64,000 bases of DNA, from positions 4,679,501 to 4,743,500 of the forward strand of contig NC_092631.1 of NCBI RefSeq assembly GCF_039555335.1, given 5' to 3'. Position numbers and translations under genes: made by a program. Below the pieces are notes generated by a model. The model worked only from the letters and a program-made list of their open reading frames with translations, was not told where the DNA came from and made no database searches. Shown piece by piece: positions 1 to 12,349 of the stretch; position 1 is the stretch's first letter; every line of letters starts with the position of its first letter. The stretch is from Amphiura filiformis (taxonomy: Eukaryota > Echinodermata > Ophiuroidea > Amphilepidida > Amphiuridae).

Positions 1-575
1 ATTTCTTCACCTCAAATCCTACTTTGGTTGTCAAGGCAACAACCGTCACTGGGATGAGCGATCATGACGGCATTCTATCAGTCGTTATAGATATTTGTGC
101 CGGGTATTTGTGTTAAAAAATCAAAACCACACCCTAGGAAGGTGTTTATGTACCACAGAGCTAACACCGAAGGTTTGAAGGCAGATGCACTGAAAATAAG
201 TGAGGAATTTGAGCGTAAAAATCTTACAGTGACGGAGGCCAAAAAGTTGCTCTGTGTAAAGAGATGATAAATCTGGAAAACGATTTTGGCTTGGACCAGC
301 TCATTGATAGACCAACAAGGAAGAAAAAAACCTTAGACCATTTCTTCACCTCAAATCCTACTTTGGTTGTCAAAGAAACAACCGTCACTGGGATGAGCGA
401 TCACGACGGCATTCCATCAGTCGTTATAGATATTTGTGCCGGGTATTTGTGTTAAAAAATCAAAACCACACCCTAGGAAGGTGTTTATGTACCACAGAGC
501 TAACACCGAAGGTTTGAAGGCAGATGCACTGAAAATAAGTGAGGAATTTGAGCGTAAAAATCTTACAGTGACGAA
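1..575 (+). repeat. 339-bp direct duplication inside the LINE
   Basis: Bases 1-236 recur at 340-575 with few differences. Both copies contain the endonuclease SDHD segment and the following KPHPRKV stretch. The interval 237-339 is unique. The first copy is cut by the window edge. Confidence 0.85.
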
Positions 576-2675
576 TGCAGACGACCTATGGTGTGAGTTC
601 AAGGTTAAGGTGCAAACATCAATTGAACAACACGTTCCGTCAAAAATAGTAAGGAAAAACAACACGACCCCTTGGATATCGCAAAAAATCAAGCGATATC
701 AGAGACGTAAGCAGAGAGCGTACAACACAGCAGTTAAGAGAAACACACAGGAGGCCTGGAACAAGTATTACGAATTAAGAAAGTTTGTCAAAAAAGAAAC
801 AAGAAGAGCTTACAGAAAACACATTCACGATACATGTTTGGAGTCTATAAAACATTTATAGTTTCATCAAGTCATTAAACAATGATAATACAGGAATTGC
901 TGCCCTGAGAGAACCATCATCGGGGAATTTGGTTTCTGAAAGCAAACAAAAAGCTGACATTCTAAACAATCAATTCATGTCCCAATTCACTCAGGAGGAT
1001 TTGGAAAATATGCCTAAAATGCCTGATAGTGAAATTACTTCTATTCCGGATTTTGAGATCAACGAAGAAAGGGTGATCAAGTTGCTTGAAGAGCTGAATC
1101 AGAACAAGGCAACAGGACCAGACGGAATTTCCGCTAAATATCTGAAATTAACCGCAAAAGAAATTGGTTTGGCTTTAAAAATCATTTGTCAGCTTTCTTA
1201 TGATAGTGGAATTGTTCCCAGTGACTGGCTGATTTCAAACATTTCTCCGATTTTTAAAAAGAGGGACAAGACAAATCCAGCAAACTATAGATCTGTAAAT
1301 CTAACTTCCGTTAGCAGCAAGGTTTTTGAACATATCCTAAAATCTAACATCATGAAACATCTGGATAGTCATGGTATCTTGTGCGCAAATCAACATGGTT
1401 TTCGGAAAAACCATTCTTGCGAGACTCAGTTAATTAATACAATCCAAGAAATAGCTACCCACCTTGATCAAAAACAACAAGTTGATGTTATAATCATGGA
1501 TTTCGAAAAGGCGTTCGATAAGGCGCCGCACCAACGCTTGCTACTGAAGTTAGATAATTATGGTATTCGGGGAAAACACTCGAATGGACCAAGGCATTTT
1601 TAACACAACGGAAACAACGCGTTGTTGTGGACGGTCAGTGCTCGGATTGGGTAGACGTTAAATCTAGTGTCCCACAGGGCACAGTTACTGGCCCACTGGA
1701 CTTCCTCATTTTTATTAATGACTTGCCCCAGAACTTAACATCTTCTGTGAAATTATTCGCAGATGACTGCGTGGTTTATAGACAAATTAGCGGATCTGAG
1801 GATGCCGATATGTTACAAAAAGAACTGAACACACTCTCTGCATGGCAGTCTAAATGGCAAATGAAATTTAATGCCAAAAAATGTTTTGTCCTCAAAATTA
1901 CACATGCAAGAAAACAACTAGATTACAAATACACCTTAAACAATACTTTACTAGCAGAACTAAGAGAGTACCCATACCTGGGGGTAACATTGAACTCAAA
2001 GCTAACTTGGAACTCACACATTAATAATACAGCAGCAAAGGCAAACAGAACTCTGGGATTTATTAAGAGAAACCTGTATTCATGTTCTAGACAAATAAAA
2101 AACCTGGCTTACAAATCTCTCATCCGTCCAGGGATGGAGTATTGTGGATCCGTGTGGGATTCACATACACAGGAACTCACACATAAGCTCGAAGCTGTGC
2201 AGAATCGGGCAGCAAGATTTGTAATGGCAGATTGCGAAAGATACAACAGTGTGACATAAACGAAAGAAGAGCTCGAGTGGGAGCTTCTTGAAGATAGGAG
2301 GATGACAACAAGAATTTCAGTCTTCCAGCAAGCTCTGATGGGCCACCTCGCCATTCCAATGCATAACATCCTGCGCCCTGTCCAACGCTCCTCACGACAT
2401 AGCAGATTTACCCAATTACCAGCATCAAAAAACTGTTTAAAATTCTCATTCATGAACCGTACAATTAAAGACTGGAACAACCTACCGCACCAAATCACAG
2501 ACATAGAAGACAAGGACAAGTTTAAGTCATCAGTCAAACAAGACAACAAAGACATAGAAAGCAAGAAATAAGCAACCACCAAAGCATCTGCAGATTAGCA
2601 CCACCCTGCTCGTGTGACCCCTTCTCAGGGGCGCTGGGCAGTATCTAATCCAGATCCAGATCCAGACTGACACAT
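1..2675 (+). pseudogene. Decayed non-LTR retrotransposon (LINE) with APE endonuclease end and reverse transcriptase
   Basis: This is a LINE entered from its 5' side by the window edge. The end of an apurinic-type endonuclease is visible near 380-430 (residues MSDHDG, the usual SDH motif). A basic linker follows at 436-861, then the RT palm at 929-1603 (KATGPDGIS, DFEKAFD) and 1627-2259 (VPQGT, then FADDC at the catalytic site), and a C-terminal tail at 2302-2571. Frame changes near 860, 1590 and 2260 break it into at least four frames, so it is dead. The 3' end carries an ATCCAG-type short tandem tail near 2648-2670. The clade is CR1/Jockey-like by general appearance; I cannot assign it more finely. 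Confidence 0.9.
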
Positions 2676-2699
2676 ATGCATTGACACAAGCTAACGTCA

Positions 2700-3250
2700 A
2701 TAGGGTAAACACAGATTTGGATTTCAAGGTCATGCAGGGGTCAAATAGGGTTGATTACTGAAAATCATCTTAAACTTCACTATTTGCTGCATAATTAAGT
2801 GCTGTGATCATCAAAATAATGCCAAAATGACTATAGCATTGGGTGCATATTTGGTTATAATCAAATTTGGTTTGGACATGGGGAGGAGTCTGTTTTGGGG
2901 TCAAAAGGGGTAAAATTCTCAAATTTGTCCAATTCGAATAAAAATTAGTATATGTGATCACGATATTATTCAAAATATGATGGAGGTCATTTCAAGGTCA
3001 CCAGAGGTCAACCGGAGGTCAAAAGGGGTAAAATTCTTAAGTTTGTCCAATTTAAATGAAGATTAGTATATGTGATGTTGACATGATTCAAAATATGATG
3101 AAGGTCATCTCAAGGTCATCAGAGGTCATCCAAAGGTCAAACTAGTTTATTAGGTAGATTATTATTAAAATTTGTATCGCCATTTATACAATTTTGTCTA
3201 TAGTAATTTCAAGGTCATCAGAGTTCATTTCAAGGTCACGGCTAGACTTC
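2700..3250 (+). repeat. Dispersed repeat rich in AGGTCA half-sites
   Basis: Degenerate repeated units carry TCAAGGTCA or AGGTCA motifs near 2725, 2990-3025, 3105-3140 and 3207-3240, separated by a recurring GGGGTAAAATTCT segment. AGGTCA is the nuclear-receptor half-site and TCAAGGTCA the extended NR5A/ERR-type site. No coding potential was seen. Confidence 0.6.
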
Positions 3251-3394
3251 GTGGCCTTATAAGGCTGCAATACATCTAGTTTTGTATTGCATTTCAATAT
3301 AACATGATGACCAAATCGTCACTTGCACGCCTCATTGGGAGATATTTGGCTATTTCTGACGCCCGTTTCATCGTCAATATGAAAGACTTTTTGT

Positions 3395-3790
3395 TTATAA
3401 CTTGGCAACATGGTTAGTATATATTTCAATGGCTATTTTTACGAGCCACTCCCGCATAGGCGGAAGTGCCTATACACAAAACGCAAGTCAATTGAAGCCG
3501 TACAACTTATCGCGAATTTACGACCATAAAATTTAGACACTTCTTTTGTCTAGATTAGCACCAATCCTCTCATCTCATGTTTTCATGTCAGACATTAACA
3601 TAACTCACCAAACCGGAAACAGAAGTTCAACTTTTCAGTGAGCAACAAAAGACTAGAATAAAAGGATTGTTCACACGCACATTACTAATACTTCAAAATA
3701 ACAATGAGATCTGAAACCGAAAACTGAAACAGGAACCGAAACTGAAAAAATAAAAAGACCCTCACACTGTTGAGGTAAGCATGTATATGG
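3395..3790. repeat. Block homologous to intron 2 of gene P2 (59255-60085)
   Basis: The segment around CGAGCCACTCCCGC, through GAGATCTGAAACCGAA, to a shared AAAGACCC end matches 59255-60085 in the same orientation; the latter is split by a MITE. It lies downstream of the P1 EGF exon and is best read as a trace of a P1/P2 segmental duplication. An imperfect GGAA tract follows at 3790-3830. 3830-4393 holds nothing I can name apart from a fragment near 4140-4230 related to the 62-kb foldback. Confidence 0.6.
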
Positions 3791-4393
3791 AAGGAAGGGA
3801 GGAAGGAAGGAAGGTAGGAAGGAAGGAAATGACACTCAAATTAGCATGTGACCTACTCAAATAACCGTCCATTGATCCATTGACTCTGATAAGATCGTTT
3901 AAATACCAAGTTTGGTCAATAGAGAAAGACTACAACGTATTATATAACAAACACACGTAGTTTGTACGGAACATACCCGAAATATCTCGAGGCGACATTA
4001 GTTCTTTTAACATTTTTTGTAGCAATTTTGCACCAAGAGGGTCAGGTTTTTAATTTGTACATATTGGACAAAGTGTTCATCTTTACGGGCTCGCAGGCCC
4101 ACCTTTGAACAGTATTTTTGAGGGACCTGAAATCACATCAGCCACACCAATGTGCATTCAGAATACGAAGAATGTCCTTCTGCTATCAAATAATTATAAT
4201 ACAAATTATATAGCAAATTATTTAAAAAAAAATATGTAACACACACGAGTATAAAGAACTTCCACCTGGTTTTACTAAAAATCACGATTCCTGGCAGTAT
4301 AAATGAATTGTAGGCCTAAGCTTATAACTTTTGTCGGTGTTTTTGGAAACGTCAAGTTTTTCATATAATGATCGGCTTTTCATTCTAGCTATA

Positions 4394-5800
4394 CAGCCTG
4401 TCTCAAAAAAAATTGTGCAAGTGAAAAGCGCCCTCTGTGGCAATTAGAAAATACCGTTGTGACAAAGTGCTTACATCAACGTCAAGGTCATAGTCTTAGC
4501 TCTCAAATGCCGTTTAGTCTGTTCAATTTGCTTGTTTTAATCTCGAGATATGCTTACTTAACAACGAAAGGGTAAAATCACAATTGTGCCACTTTTACTA
4601 GGGAAGAGAGCTTTACATGTAAATCAATGATAGCATCAAGTTTATCAAGAGTTCCTTCGTGAAATCAAAAGAATGCATCAATTACACAACAGTACAAAAT
4701 AGGTTTTAGTGTTTTATCATGATAAAGGTATAATGATTCTCTTTTTCCAATTACGACATATTAAACGATAAATAAATATTTCACATTGTGCTGTAAAATT
4801 AAATATATGTACATGTCAATGATTTTATCATGGTAAATACTGTTCTCTTTGTCATTCAAGACATGTTAAAAGACAAACAAATATTGCACACTTATAGGTT
4901 AATGAACTTTGACAAGTTTATGAAATTTGACAAATTAATGAAATTAGACAAAATAATGCACGCAGGCTGGTGTTGATGCGTCTAAGGCTAATGGAATTCG
5001 ATTGTTAGTTTCCTATTGACCGCCCGCATCACTTTTTGAATTTGACCAAAACTTTCATTATTTTCATAAAAAAGTAAATTATCTGAAAATTGAAATGGAA
5101 ATAATCAAAATTGAAACTCTCAAAATGTCTGACATCCCCTGCTGATCATAATCAGCAGTTTTTCTTAGTTGTAGGGGTAGAGGATGTAGTAAATAATGGA
5201 AATTTAAGGATTACCTCATCATGTTTCTAGTGATTACAAAATTGCAAATTTCTTTTCATTTTTTATGAAAACAAATTCAAATCTTTTCTCAATCTGTTGC
5301 AAAATGTCTGTAAAGATGATTTAAACATTAATACCGGTTTTGAGATGGTCTTTCATCAACAATATATACTTTGGTACTGGTGGGGAACCTAAATTTGGAG
5401 AAAGCTGTTCATAAAATCATTGATTTTGTTGACATAATGGATAATGAAAAGAGACCGAATAATGAATAATGAAATAGCGACCTCGTCCTTTTTTTCAAAC
5501 ATCCAATCGGAAACTAATAATCGAGTTCCATTGGCCTAATGCACGAGCCCCGATGGGGGGAGTGCATTAGACGCATCAACATCAGCTCTATTCCTAGTAA
5601 AAGTGGCACAATTGTGATTTTACCCTGACGTTGTTAACTAAACATATCTCGAGATTAAAAGAGCAAATTGAACAGGACAAACGGTATTTGAGAGCTAAGA
5701 CTGTGCCCTTGACGTTGATGTAAGCATCATGTCACAACGGTATTTTCTAATTGCCAAAGAGGGCGTTTTCACTTGCACATTTTTTTTTTGAGACAGGCTG
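4394..5800. mobile_element. Palindromic mariner-like element with a nested second palindrome
   Basis: Inverted ends of about 210 bp begin CAGCCTGTCTCAAAAAAA and are flanked by TA on both sides, as in Tc1/mariner insertions. Inside, 4972-5580 has its own inverted ends (GTTGATGCGTCTAA and its complement), so a second element appears nested in the first. No transposase frame was seen. Confidence 0.75.
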
Positions 5801-6316
5801 TATATGTGATGTGATCAAGCAAAATCAGTCGGAAATCGGAAATGTTGATTTTCAGATATAGCCAAACAAAGGAAATATAATGTCTTTTGTTGCCTAATGT
5901 TTTGGCAACACTTCATATCTTTGGAACTAGATGTTCAATTTAAATGGGATTTTTTGGGCAAAATGTAGTTTTACAAATGATTGATTCAATTATATAGAAA
6001 ATTTAAAATTAAATATGCCAAACTTCAAACTGATTTTGCTTGATCACACCCAAAGAAACTTTCAGTACATAGCATTAGATTTAGAAAGACAGGTGACTTC
6101 CACAAAAATTGAAAAATTTGAATATAATGGCCAAGACGGCGATACTGTTAAAACCTCGCTCGTTTTAATTCCCGTTGTTCAACCCTCGGTTTTACCGAAA
6201 GTCGTTACCTTTTGTACTTTTATGGGATATTCCAGTTGAAATATAAGCTAATATACATCCGTGTGAGATTAAAATTTAAACTGGAATAGCATAATTATCT
6301 TACTTTTGTTGTCCAT

Positions 6317-6532
6317 GTGGTAATTCTGTATTCCACGCACCACGGCTTTACAATCAGAAACGGAGCTGCAAAAAGGACCATCTGTGTGATGCACAAAAGC
6401 ATACTGTACTGGAAGTGTAAGAAGATTGACAGATGTAGGGGACCGGGCTCCCCATTCCGCACGGGTTATGATGTTAAGACCAGTCTGAGAGCAGTCAACT
6501 ATATTGGTAAGGGAAAGATAGAAGGGCGTTAA
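6317..6532 (+). pseudogene. Possible FLYWCH-type zinc-finger remnant
   Basis: A 71-codon frame contains YWKC followed six residues later by Cys-Arg-Gly (KKIDRCRG), the spacing of the YWxC...C core of FLYWCH fingers. The closing His-x-His is not clear (NYIGK is where it would lie). There is no clear splice acceptor upstream. It could be a transposon-derived finger or chance. Confidence 0.35.
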
Positions 6533-8567
6533 GAGAAAACGTGTTTTAAGCCGTCGGATATTAGTATTAACATATTTAAAAGCTTACCACGTTTTACATG
6601 TTTAAACATTTTAAAATCTTTGAATCAGTGATCCGGACGAGATCAGCCACTAATAGTCCCATCAATGTCATGTAGGGGTGATTATTTAAAAAAGGAATGT
6701 GGCGCCCAATGTGAACTTGGACGTGATATGGTGAATTCCATGGTGTGTAGATTTGGTATTATAATGATTTTTCTAGGGAAGAGTAGAAGATGATCAAATG
6801 CAAGAGAAATGTGTTTGATTGGGGAAGGTGTTCTGACAATCCAAATATAAACTTAGTCCACCTCAAATGACCTGTAACAATTTGTGATTGACATTACTTA
6901 ATTCACCTCGGATGACTTTGATCTGACATTCAACATTTTCGCGCTTACACCAATCATATCCATAACAATTTAACTCTTACAACTTCCTGTCAACTCTCTA
7001 ATTTAAAACTCTAAATTTCTGTCTGTTTGCTTTTTCTGTCTTATACCATTTAGTACACTACAGTTTGTTACAATTATTAAGATAAGCAAACATTGCTGGG
7101 TAGATAACAGGATTTAGTTATTTACTTAATCCAATCATGGAGGTAGTAGCTAGTCAATTTTGGTCTTCAGTGTTTTAAAATACAACAATGTAGAACATGT
7201 ATGATTAATATGCCGTGTTGTTTGCATACAGTTTGCCGCCCAATTGTGCCACCATATTGCAACTTTGGCAATAACCGCTATATAGATTCTATGGTATAAT
7301 TAGCAAACAAAAGCCATTCTGTTTTTGGGACCTATTATAGTGAGGATCTTGCTTTGGATATTGAATATTGTTGAATTTCGTTATGCAGGGGTATATGATG
7401 AATAGTATAGAAGACACAAATAAGTAAGCTCCCCTGGCAAACTATGGGGGGGGGGGGGTTAAGTTAAGTTTTTATAAATGTATAACGTCTGTGATACATA
7501 TACATCATCTACTTGCTAATACACTGAAAATCAAATAGAGATGAAGGATAAACAGGAAGAGTCTTTCAAAAAGACACAGTTCACAAATCAGGTGTATAGT
7601 CATTTGTTGTAACTTTCCATTTTCATATCTAACCTACTCTGCACTAATCTTACAATAATTCGTGATTTGAGACATAATGATACCTACATCCTGACTCTGA
7701 CATCTCCTAGCAAACAAACGTTCCAAGTCAATTATAACATGCAAATAATAACCTTTGGCCTACTCGAGCTCTAATTAAGATAACATCTAATTAAGCAAAC
7801 ATTACTGGGTACTATGGACCACAAGAGTCTCATCCCAATGGCATAGTCCAATAACCTCAATTACATAATCATAGTGCAAAATTTGACCTCAAGTTGCAGA
7901 GTATGAGTTTGTGTATCCAAATTTTCAAAGGATGAATGTACAAATGTATTAGGGTTTAAGAACTGTTCCCATGATAGATGAGCATGTTGTGGATCCTAGT
8001 GTATGGTCAAATGTCACCGTCTATCGGGTTCTAAGGCACACGGTAAACTGGTTGAACGCATACAAAGGTCAGGATTTATTTGGTGTTTTTATAAATCCTA
8101 ATTTTGTATTTTAAACAAAGTATATACGCTCACCATTTTATCCCGTGCATATCAGAAAACAATAATAAAATAAAATCCAAGCAAATTGTGGTTTTATTTC
8201 TGAGCTGGGCATAATTTTAGCAAAACAATTGCGAAGTCAATCTAGCAAGAGTGAAATTAGAAGCTTTTCACAAAGTCCATGCCTATATTGTGGCGCGCCT
8301 CCGTAGAGGGCGCCACAAAAATGATACTCCTGCTGTAAATTTCATGCTAGCGCAATGACCACCAAACTTGGTCAGAAGAACGGTTGGCCCAAAATTAAGG
8401 TGTACCCAGCTTGGGATCGAAGTCACGTAAGGCTTGTGAGAATATATGAAAATTTTATTGAGCAGCTATTACTATTTATATAGGTACGCAAGCAGCAGCT
8501 ATTTCAGTCAAAAGAGACAATTAACCCACATTTATGATGTTTGCGGTTTAGGGATGTTAGATTTGTT
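6533..8567. other. Non-coding stretch
   Basis: No gene seen. It holds a poly-G run near 7447-7457 and two diverged segments sharing TAAGCAAACATT(G/A)CTGGGTA (near 7083 and 7790). A short hairpin with a GGCGCC-rich stem lies at 8290-8320. Confidence 0.5.
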
Positions 8568-8625
8568 CTGTTAGATCTATGGTTACTACATGTAGTATAT
8601 CCAGCGGCGTAGCTGCCGGGGGGCA

Positions 8626-8708
8626 GTGCAAGGAAAAAAGAGGAAAAAGGAGGGAGAAAGAGGAAACAAGAGAGGAGAGGGGGAGAGAGGGAGAGGAGGG
8701 GCAGAGGA
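8626..8708 (+). repeat. Polypurine tract (GGAGA-rich)
   Basis: About 80 nearly pure purine bases lie in a degraded dispersed repeat. A similar purine-rich stretch occurs at 15355-15450. Confidence 0.7.
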
Positions 8709-8867
8709 ATTCATACGATATGCAATACCATACTATTATTATCAATAAGCCTGACAAAAACCACCTCAAGAGCAGGGAAATTTGGTGGATTTGGGCCCCC
8801 GCCCCATACAGGCTTGACCCCCCCCCCCTGGAAAAAAATCCCAGCTATGCCGCTGAGTATATCATTT

Positions 8868-9281
8868 ATTATCAAAGACAGAGAGAAAAATATTTTATCG
8901 CGTCTGACGTCATCTGTCAATCAAACTCGAACACGGCTGTTTACAAGTGTTGTGATGATGACTTGCTGAACGCGGCGGTATAACCGGCGCCTTATTGTTA
9001 ATTTTGAACCTTCAAACATGCAAACCATCTCAAAAGTTAGGTCTTTGTAGTAGGAAACTTTCTTTCGCGAAGGCACCATGTCAACAATGCCTAGAAAAGC
9101 TGCTTTTTGCCTTGTAAAAGTACGTAATTTTTCGCCATTTGCTGCTATTCCTTTTCTCCGATCGGCACCAGATAAATCGGCCTTCCTTTTACGCGCTATT
9201 AACCTGTGTAAACCAATCAAGGATCATAATTGACAGTGACATCAGACGCGATAAAATCTTTTTATCTCTGTCTTTGATAAT
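8868..9281. mobile_element. MITE, family M7, copy 1
   Basis: Inverted ends of about 50 bp (ATTATCAAAGACAGAGA at the left, its complement at the right) contain GACGTCATCTGTCAATCAA. A related copy in opposite orientation lies at 18798-19194. Short internal frames exist, but none is conserved between copies. Confidence 0.75.
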
Positions 9282-10467
9282 AGATCATAGTAAATTAATT
9301 GCCTTCCCATTATACATTTATATTAAGGATGATTTGCAACAAGTTAAAGCCCAATCAGGCAAACTTAAACATTTGACCCATTTAACCTTTGACTTCGGAT
9401 GACCTAAGATCCACTTTTTCATGTAGTACAGAGGCCACATCGGTCTAACTGCTCTGTTTAAGATTTTCGTGCGACTTTTTTAGACAAAGCTTCTTATGGT
9501 TTTGACATGTATCTGCACACTCTCATCTTTTCATTTTACCCGGCTGTCATTTCTGAAGCTGAGATATTTGGGTTGAAAAATGCAGTTTTTGTTATTTGTG
9601 TACCTTTTTTAACCAAAAATGTCAACATTAGGGAGTGTTTATTAATACTTTGGGGGGGCTGGTCTTCCTCATATTTTTCGCTCGAAAACTTTTTGACCCC
9701 CCCGATGGACCGCTAAACTTTTTTTGACCCCTTCTTTTGACAGACAAAACTTTTTGACCCCCCCCTTATCGTATAATAAACATACTTATTACTTAATAGT
9801 GTTTTTCCAGTGGTGCGGTATCTGGGTCACATGTCATTGAGGGAGGCAAATGTTTGAAATATTCTCGGTGGGACAATTGCGCTTTGTCCCAAATCAGGGT
9901 GTTTATCTGATTTTACAGGGATAAATGAAATAGAGGATTTTCTCTGTTTCGTACTAACCCGATTTACACTGGTAAGCGACCTCAGAAGTTTGTATTGCTT
10001 TTATTGCATTATCAAAATCAATCGATTGAGATACCAAGTACTTGAGATGACTTGAGAGTCCCAGTTATGTAATAGATGCGGTTGAATGATGGCCCGAATG
10101 GTGGGCGGGGCTATTTTCCATATTTGGATTCATGACGTAACTCATCGACTGGTTTGGTTTTGGTCACTGTTTATTATAATGAGGGTGCACTGCTGGGGGT
10201 AGCGACCGAATGTGTAAGGACCAACGCCTGACGGCGTTGATTATAGTACTAAATATTGCGTTGGTCCTGTATGGACGAGTAAAGTTTTAAAAAGATTAGA
10301 GCAATTTTGAAATTTGAACCCTGTATAACCTGTTCCCGCCAAAAACCAAAAATCTTTCTACCAAGTATATTTTAATATACTATTGGTATGATATTCAGGG
10401 GACATCTCTAAAATGCATAACGGTGAAAAAACTCTTTTGCAATTAATTTGTTTAGATTGATTGAACT
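9282..10467. other. Non-coding stretch
   Basis: No gene seen. 9650-9770 repeats short units with ACTTTTTGACCCCCC. The rest is AT-rich unique-looking sequence. Confidence 0.5.
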
Positions 10468-10720
10468 AAACTCCTCAACAAAAGTTTGGAAAGTTTTTTC
10501 AAGCATCTGTATCTCAAATTATTTGTGACATATTCATATCGTGTTGCATATTCACAAGGCGTGTACTCAGCCGTGAAAAATGTTATTGTTTCAAATGGGG
10601 TGTAATTGTAAAGGTGAGTATTGTAGCTATCCATTGATATACAACACGATATGAATATGTCACAAATAATTTGAGATACAGATGCGTGAAAAAACTTTCC
10701 AAACTTTTGTTGAGGAGTTT
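10468..10720. mobile_element. Short palindromic MITE
   Basis: Inverted ends of about 80 bp start AAACTCCTCAACAAAAG. TA lies at or beside both ends, suggesting a mariner-type insertion. The total length is 253 bp. Confidence 0.8.
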
Positions 10721-10864
10721 ATATTAGATTGCTGTGTTCACGTGCTATGTTGCAAAACAAAGAATAGCGATATACCGTATTCGCCGTAGAAGTATTAACG
10801 GCAATCCTTCTTGCAATGTGTGTGCGGGGGGGGGGCATTCATCCATTGTCAAAAAGTGGCTGAA

Positions 10865-11110
10865 AGAAATTGGCGCCCATGCGTAGAAGAAGTGATGTAA
10901 CAGGATTAATTACTTAGCAATGGGTTTACACTATTTTTGAATGTATTGCCCTGCACTAGTCGTTATATGGATAAAGACCTGGATTGTAATTCTATAGAAT
11001 TTTCACATCATGCTGATCACCCACACCTGAAAAGAGCGGTATTGTAGTCAATCTATCATTGCGCACATACACAAGTGATGATCGAGGGCAATCCTGCTTA
11101 TTGTGCTGGG
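10865..11110 (+). repeat. Single-arm relative of the MITE at 11632-12136
   Basis: It shares GTAGAAG-AGTGATG-TAACAGGAT, CTATAGAAT-TTCA and GAAAAGAGCGGTATTG with 11824-12010, in the same orientation. Only one arm is recognisable. Confidence 0.6.
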
Positions 11111-11429
11111 CAATATATTACGGCGAATTAAAAACAATAGAGAGATTGTGAAGAGGCGTTCACTGCTAACGCTATACTTTGATTCGATTCATAACACGAC
11201 AAATATAACATTTTTCTGCATTTTGTAATGCCTTTTTTTTTGTCATTTTGGAACGTCATTTTTTGCCACTAACCGCAACGTAACCGCCTTACGGGAATTC
11301 CACGATTAACCAATCACAATGGATTTCACCCTCTAGAGGGCATACTACCTAATTTTTGACTAATGTAGCATGTGGTTGGCGTTCCCGTATCACGTTTCAC
11401 GTAAATTTCGCGATCTCTCTAATACTAAC

Positions 11430-11567
11430 TTGTGCATGTGGTTACTCCATCTCCTGTGTATCCGGCATTGCATTCACATGTGAAGGAACCAACAGTATTG
11501 GTGCATGTAGCATGAGAATGGCAGTTGTCTGTATTGCCTTGGCATTCGTCATTATCCGGCTTGGGTT
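11430..11567 (-). CDS. Gene P1, exon 3: calcium-binding EGF-like module
   Basis: The 138-bp exon encodes one complete EGF_CA module of 46 residues: DNDECQ, then CHSHATC, then TNTVGSFTC, then ECNAGYTGDGVTTC, giving six cysteines. The D-x-D-E start and the N...G-S-F aromatic pattern are the calcium-binding and Asn-hydroxylation-type signatures. Splice sites are good: acceptor TTGATTTAG at 11570-11568 and donor A|GTTAGT at 11429. Entering and leaving phase is 1, which matches the phase-1 donor of the linker exon at 14159. Such modules act outside the cell in protein-protein contacts. No equivalent exon was found in paralogue P2. Exons downstream of this one were not found. Confidence 0.85.
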
Positions 11568-11631
11568 CTAAATCAAATAAAACAATATTCAAATTTAATA
11601 ATTATAATGATGTCGATTCATACGTAGCGGT

Positions 11632-12136
11632 AAACGTAAATAGAAAGCAAAATTAAACTTTTACGCTACCCAAATTTGGTACACTCACCGGAGCGCTTTC
11701 ACTGGGACACCGCGGGCTTCAGCGGATGTTATATTTTTTTGCTTTAACAGTTAAGACACTTGTTGACACGGTGAGTGTACCAAATTTGAGTAGCATATAA
11801 GTTTAATTTTGCTTTCTATTTGCCGTAGAAGTGATGATGTAACAGGATAAATTACCATAGCAGTAGGTTCAAACAATTTTTGAAGATATCGCAATTCACT
11901 AGTACGTTCACGCGGTACCTGGATCGTAAGTCTATAGAATATTCATATCATGCTGATCACTCGCACCAGAAAGATTAGTATCTTTGAAAAGAGCGGTATT
12001 GTTTTCAATCTATGATTGCAGACATGTGATGAGTGCAAACTGCACGTAGTGAAGGGCGATACATTCAAAAATTGTTTAAACCTATTGCTATGGTAGTTAA
12101 TCCTGTTACATCATCACTTCTGCGGCGAAAATTTAC
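11632..12136. mobile_element. Palindromic MITE containing a second MITE (11640-11820)
   Basis: The outer inverted ends read CCGTAGAAGTGATGATGTAAC and complement over about 60 bp. The inner element has about 52-bp inverted ends starting AGAAAGCAAAATTAAAC and appears inserted in the left outer arm, since the outer end sequence ACGTAAAT resumes on both sides of it. Confidence 0.7.
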
Positions 12137-12349
12137 GTTGATGTGTGATAAAGTAATTAATATAACAAAGTTTGCGGCAGTAAGCCGATTTTTCATTCCT
12201 TATTATGAATTACCGAATATAATATGTGTTGCAATAGAACTGATTTTTGATTTCTTGGTTCTATTTTTTTAAATTTCTGTTGTACCATATCAGTAGAGAT
12301 GCCAAAATGCCATAAGTGCCTAAATTACCGATTTCGTGGTAAAGATGAT

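Noticed and set aside
8921..9220. THAP-like or other small protein inside MITE M7
   Set aside because: Neither copy keeps the frame, and the Cys-x-Cys...Trp...Cys-x-x-His pattern is not present.
11356..11571. Plus-strand 71-codon frame
   Set aside because: Antisense of the EGF exon, which has six ordered cysteines and both splice sites on the minus strand.
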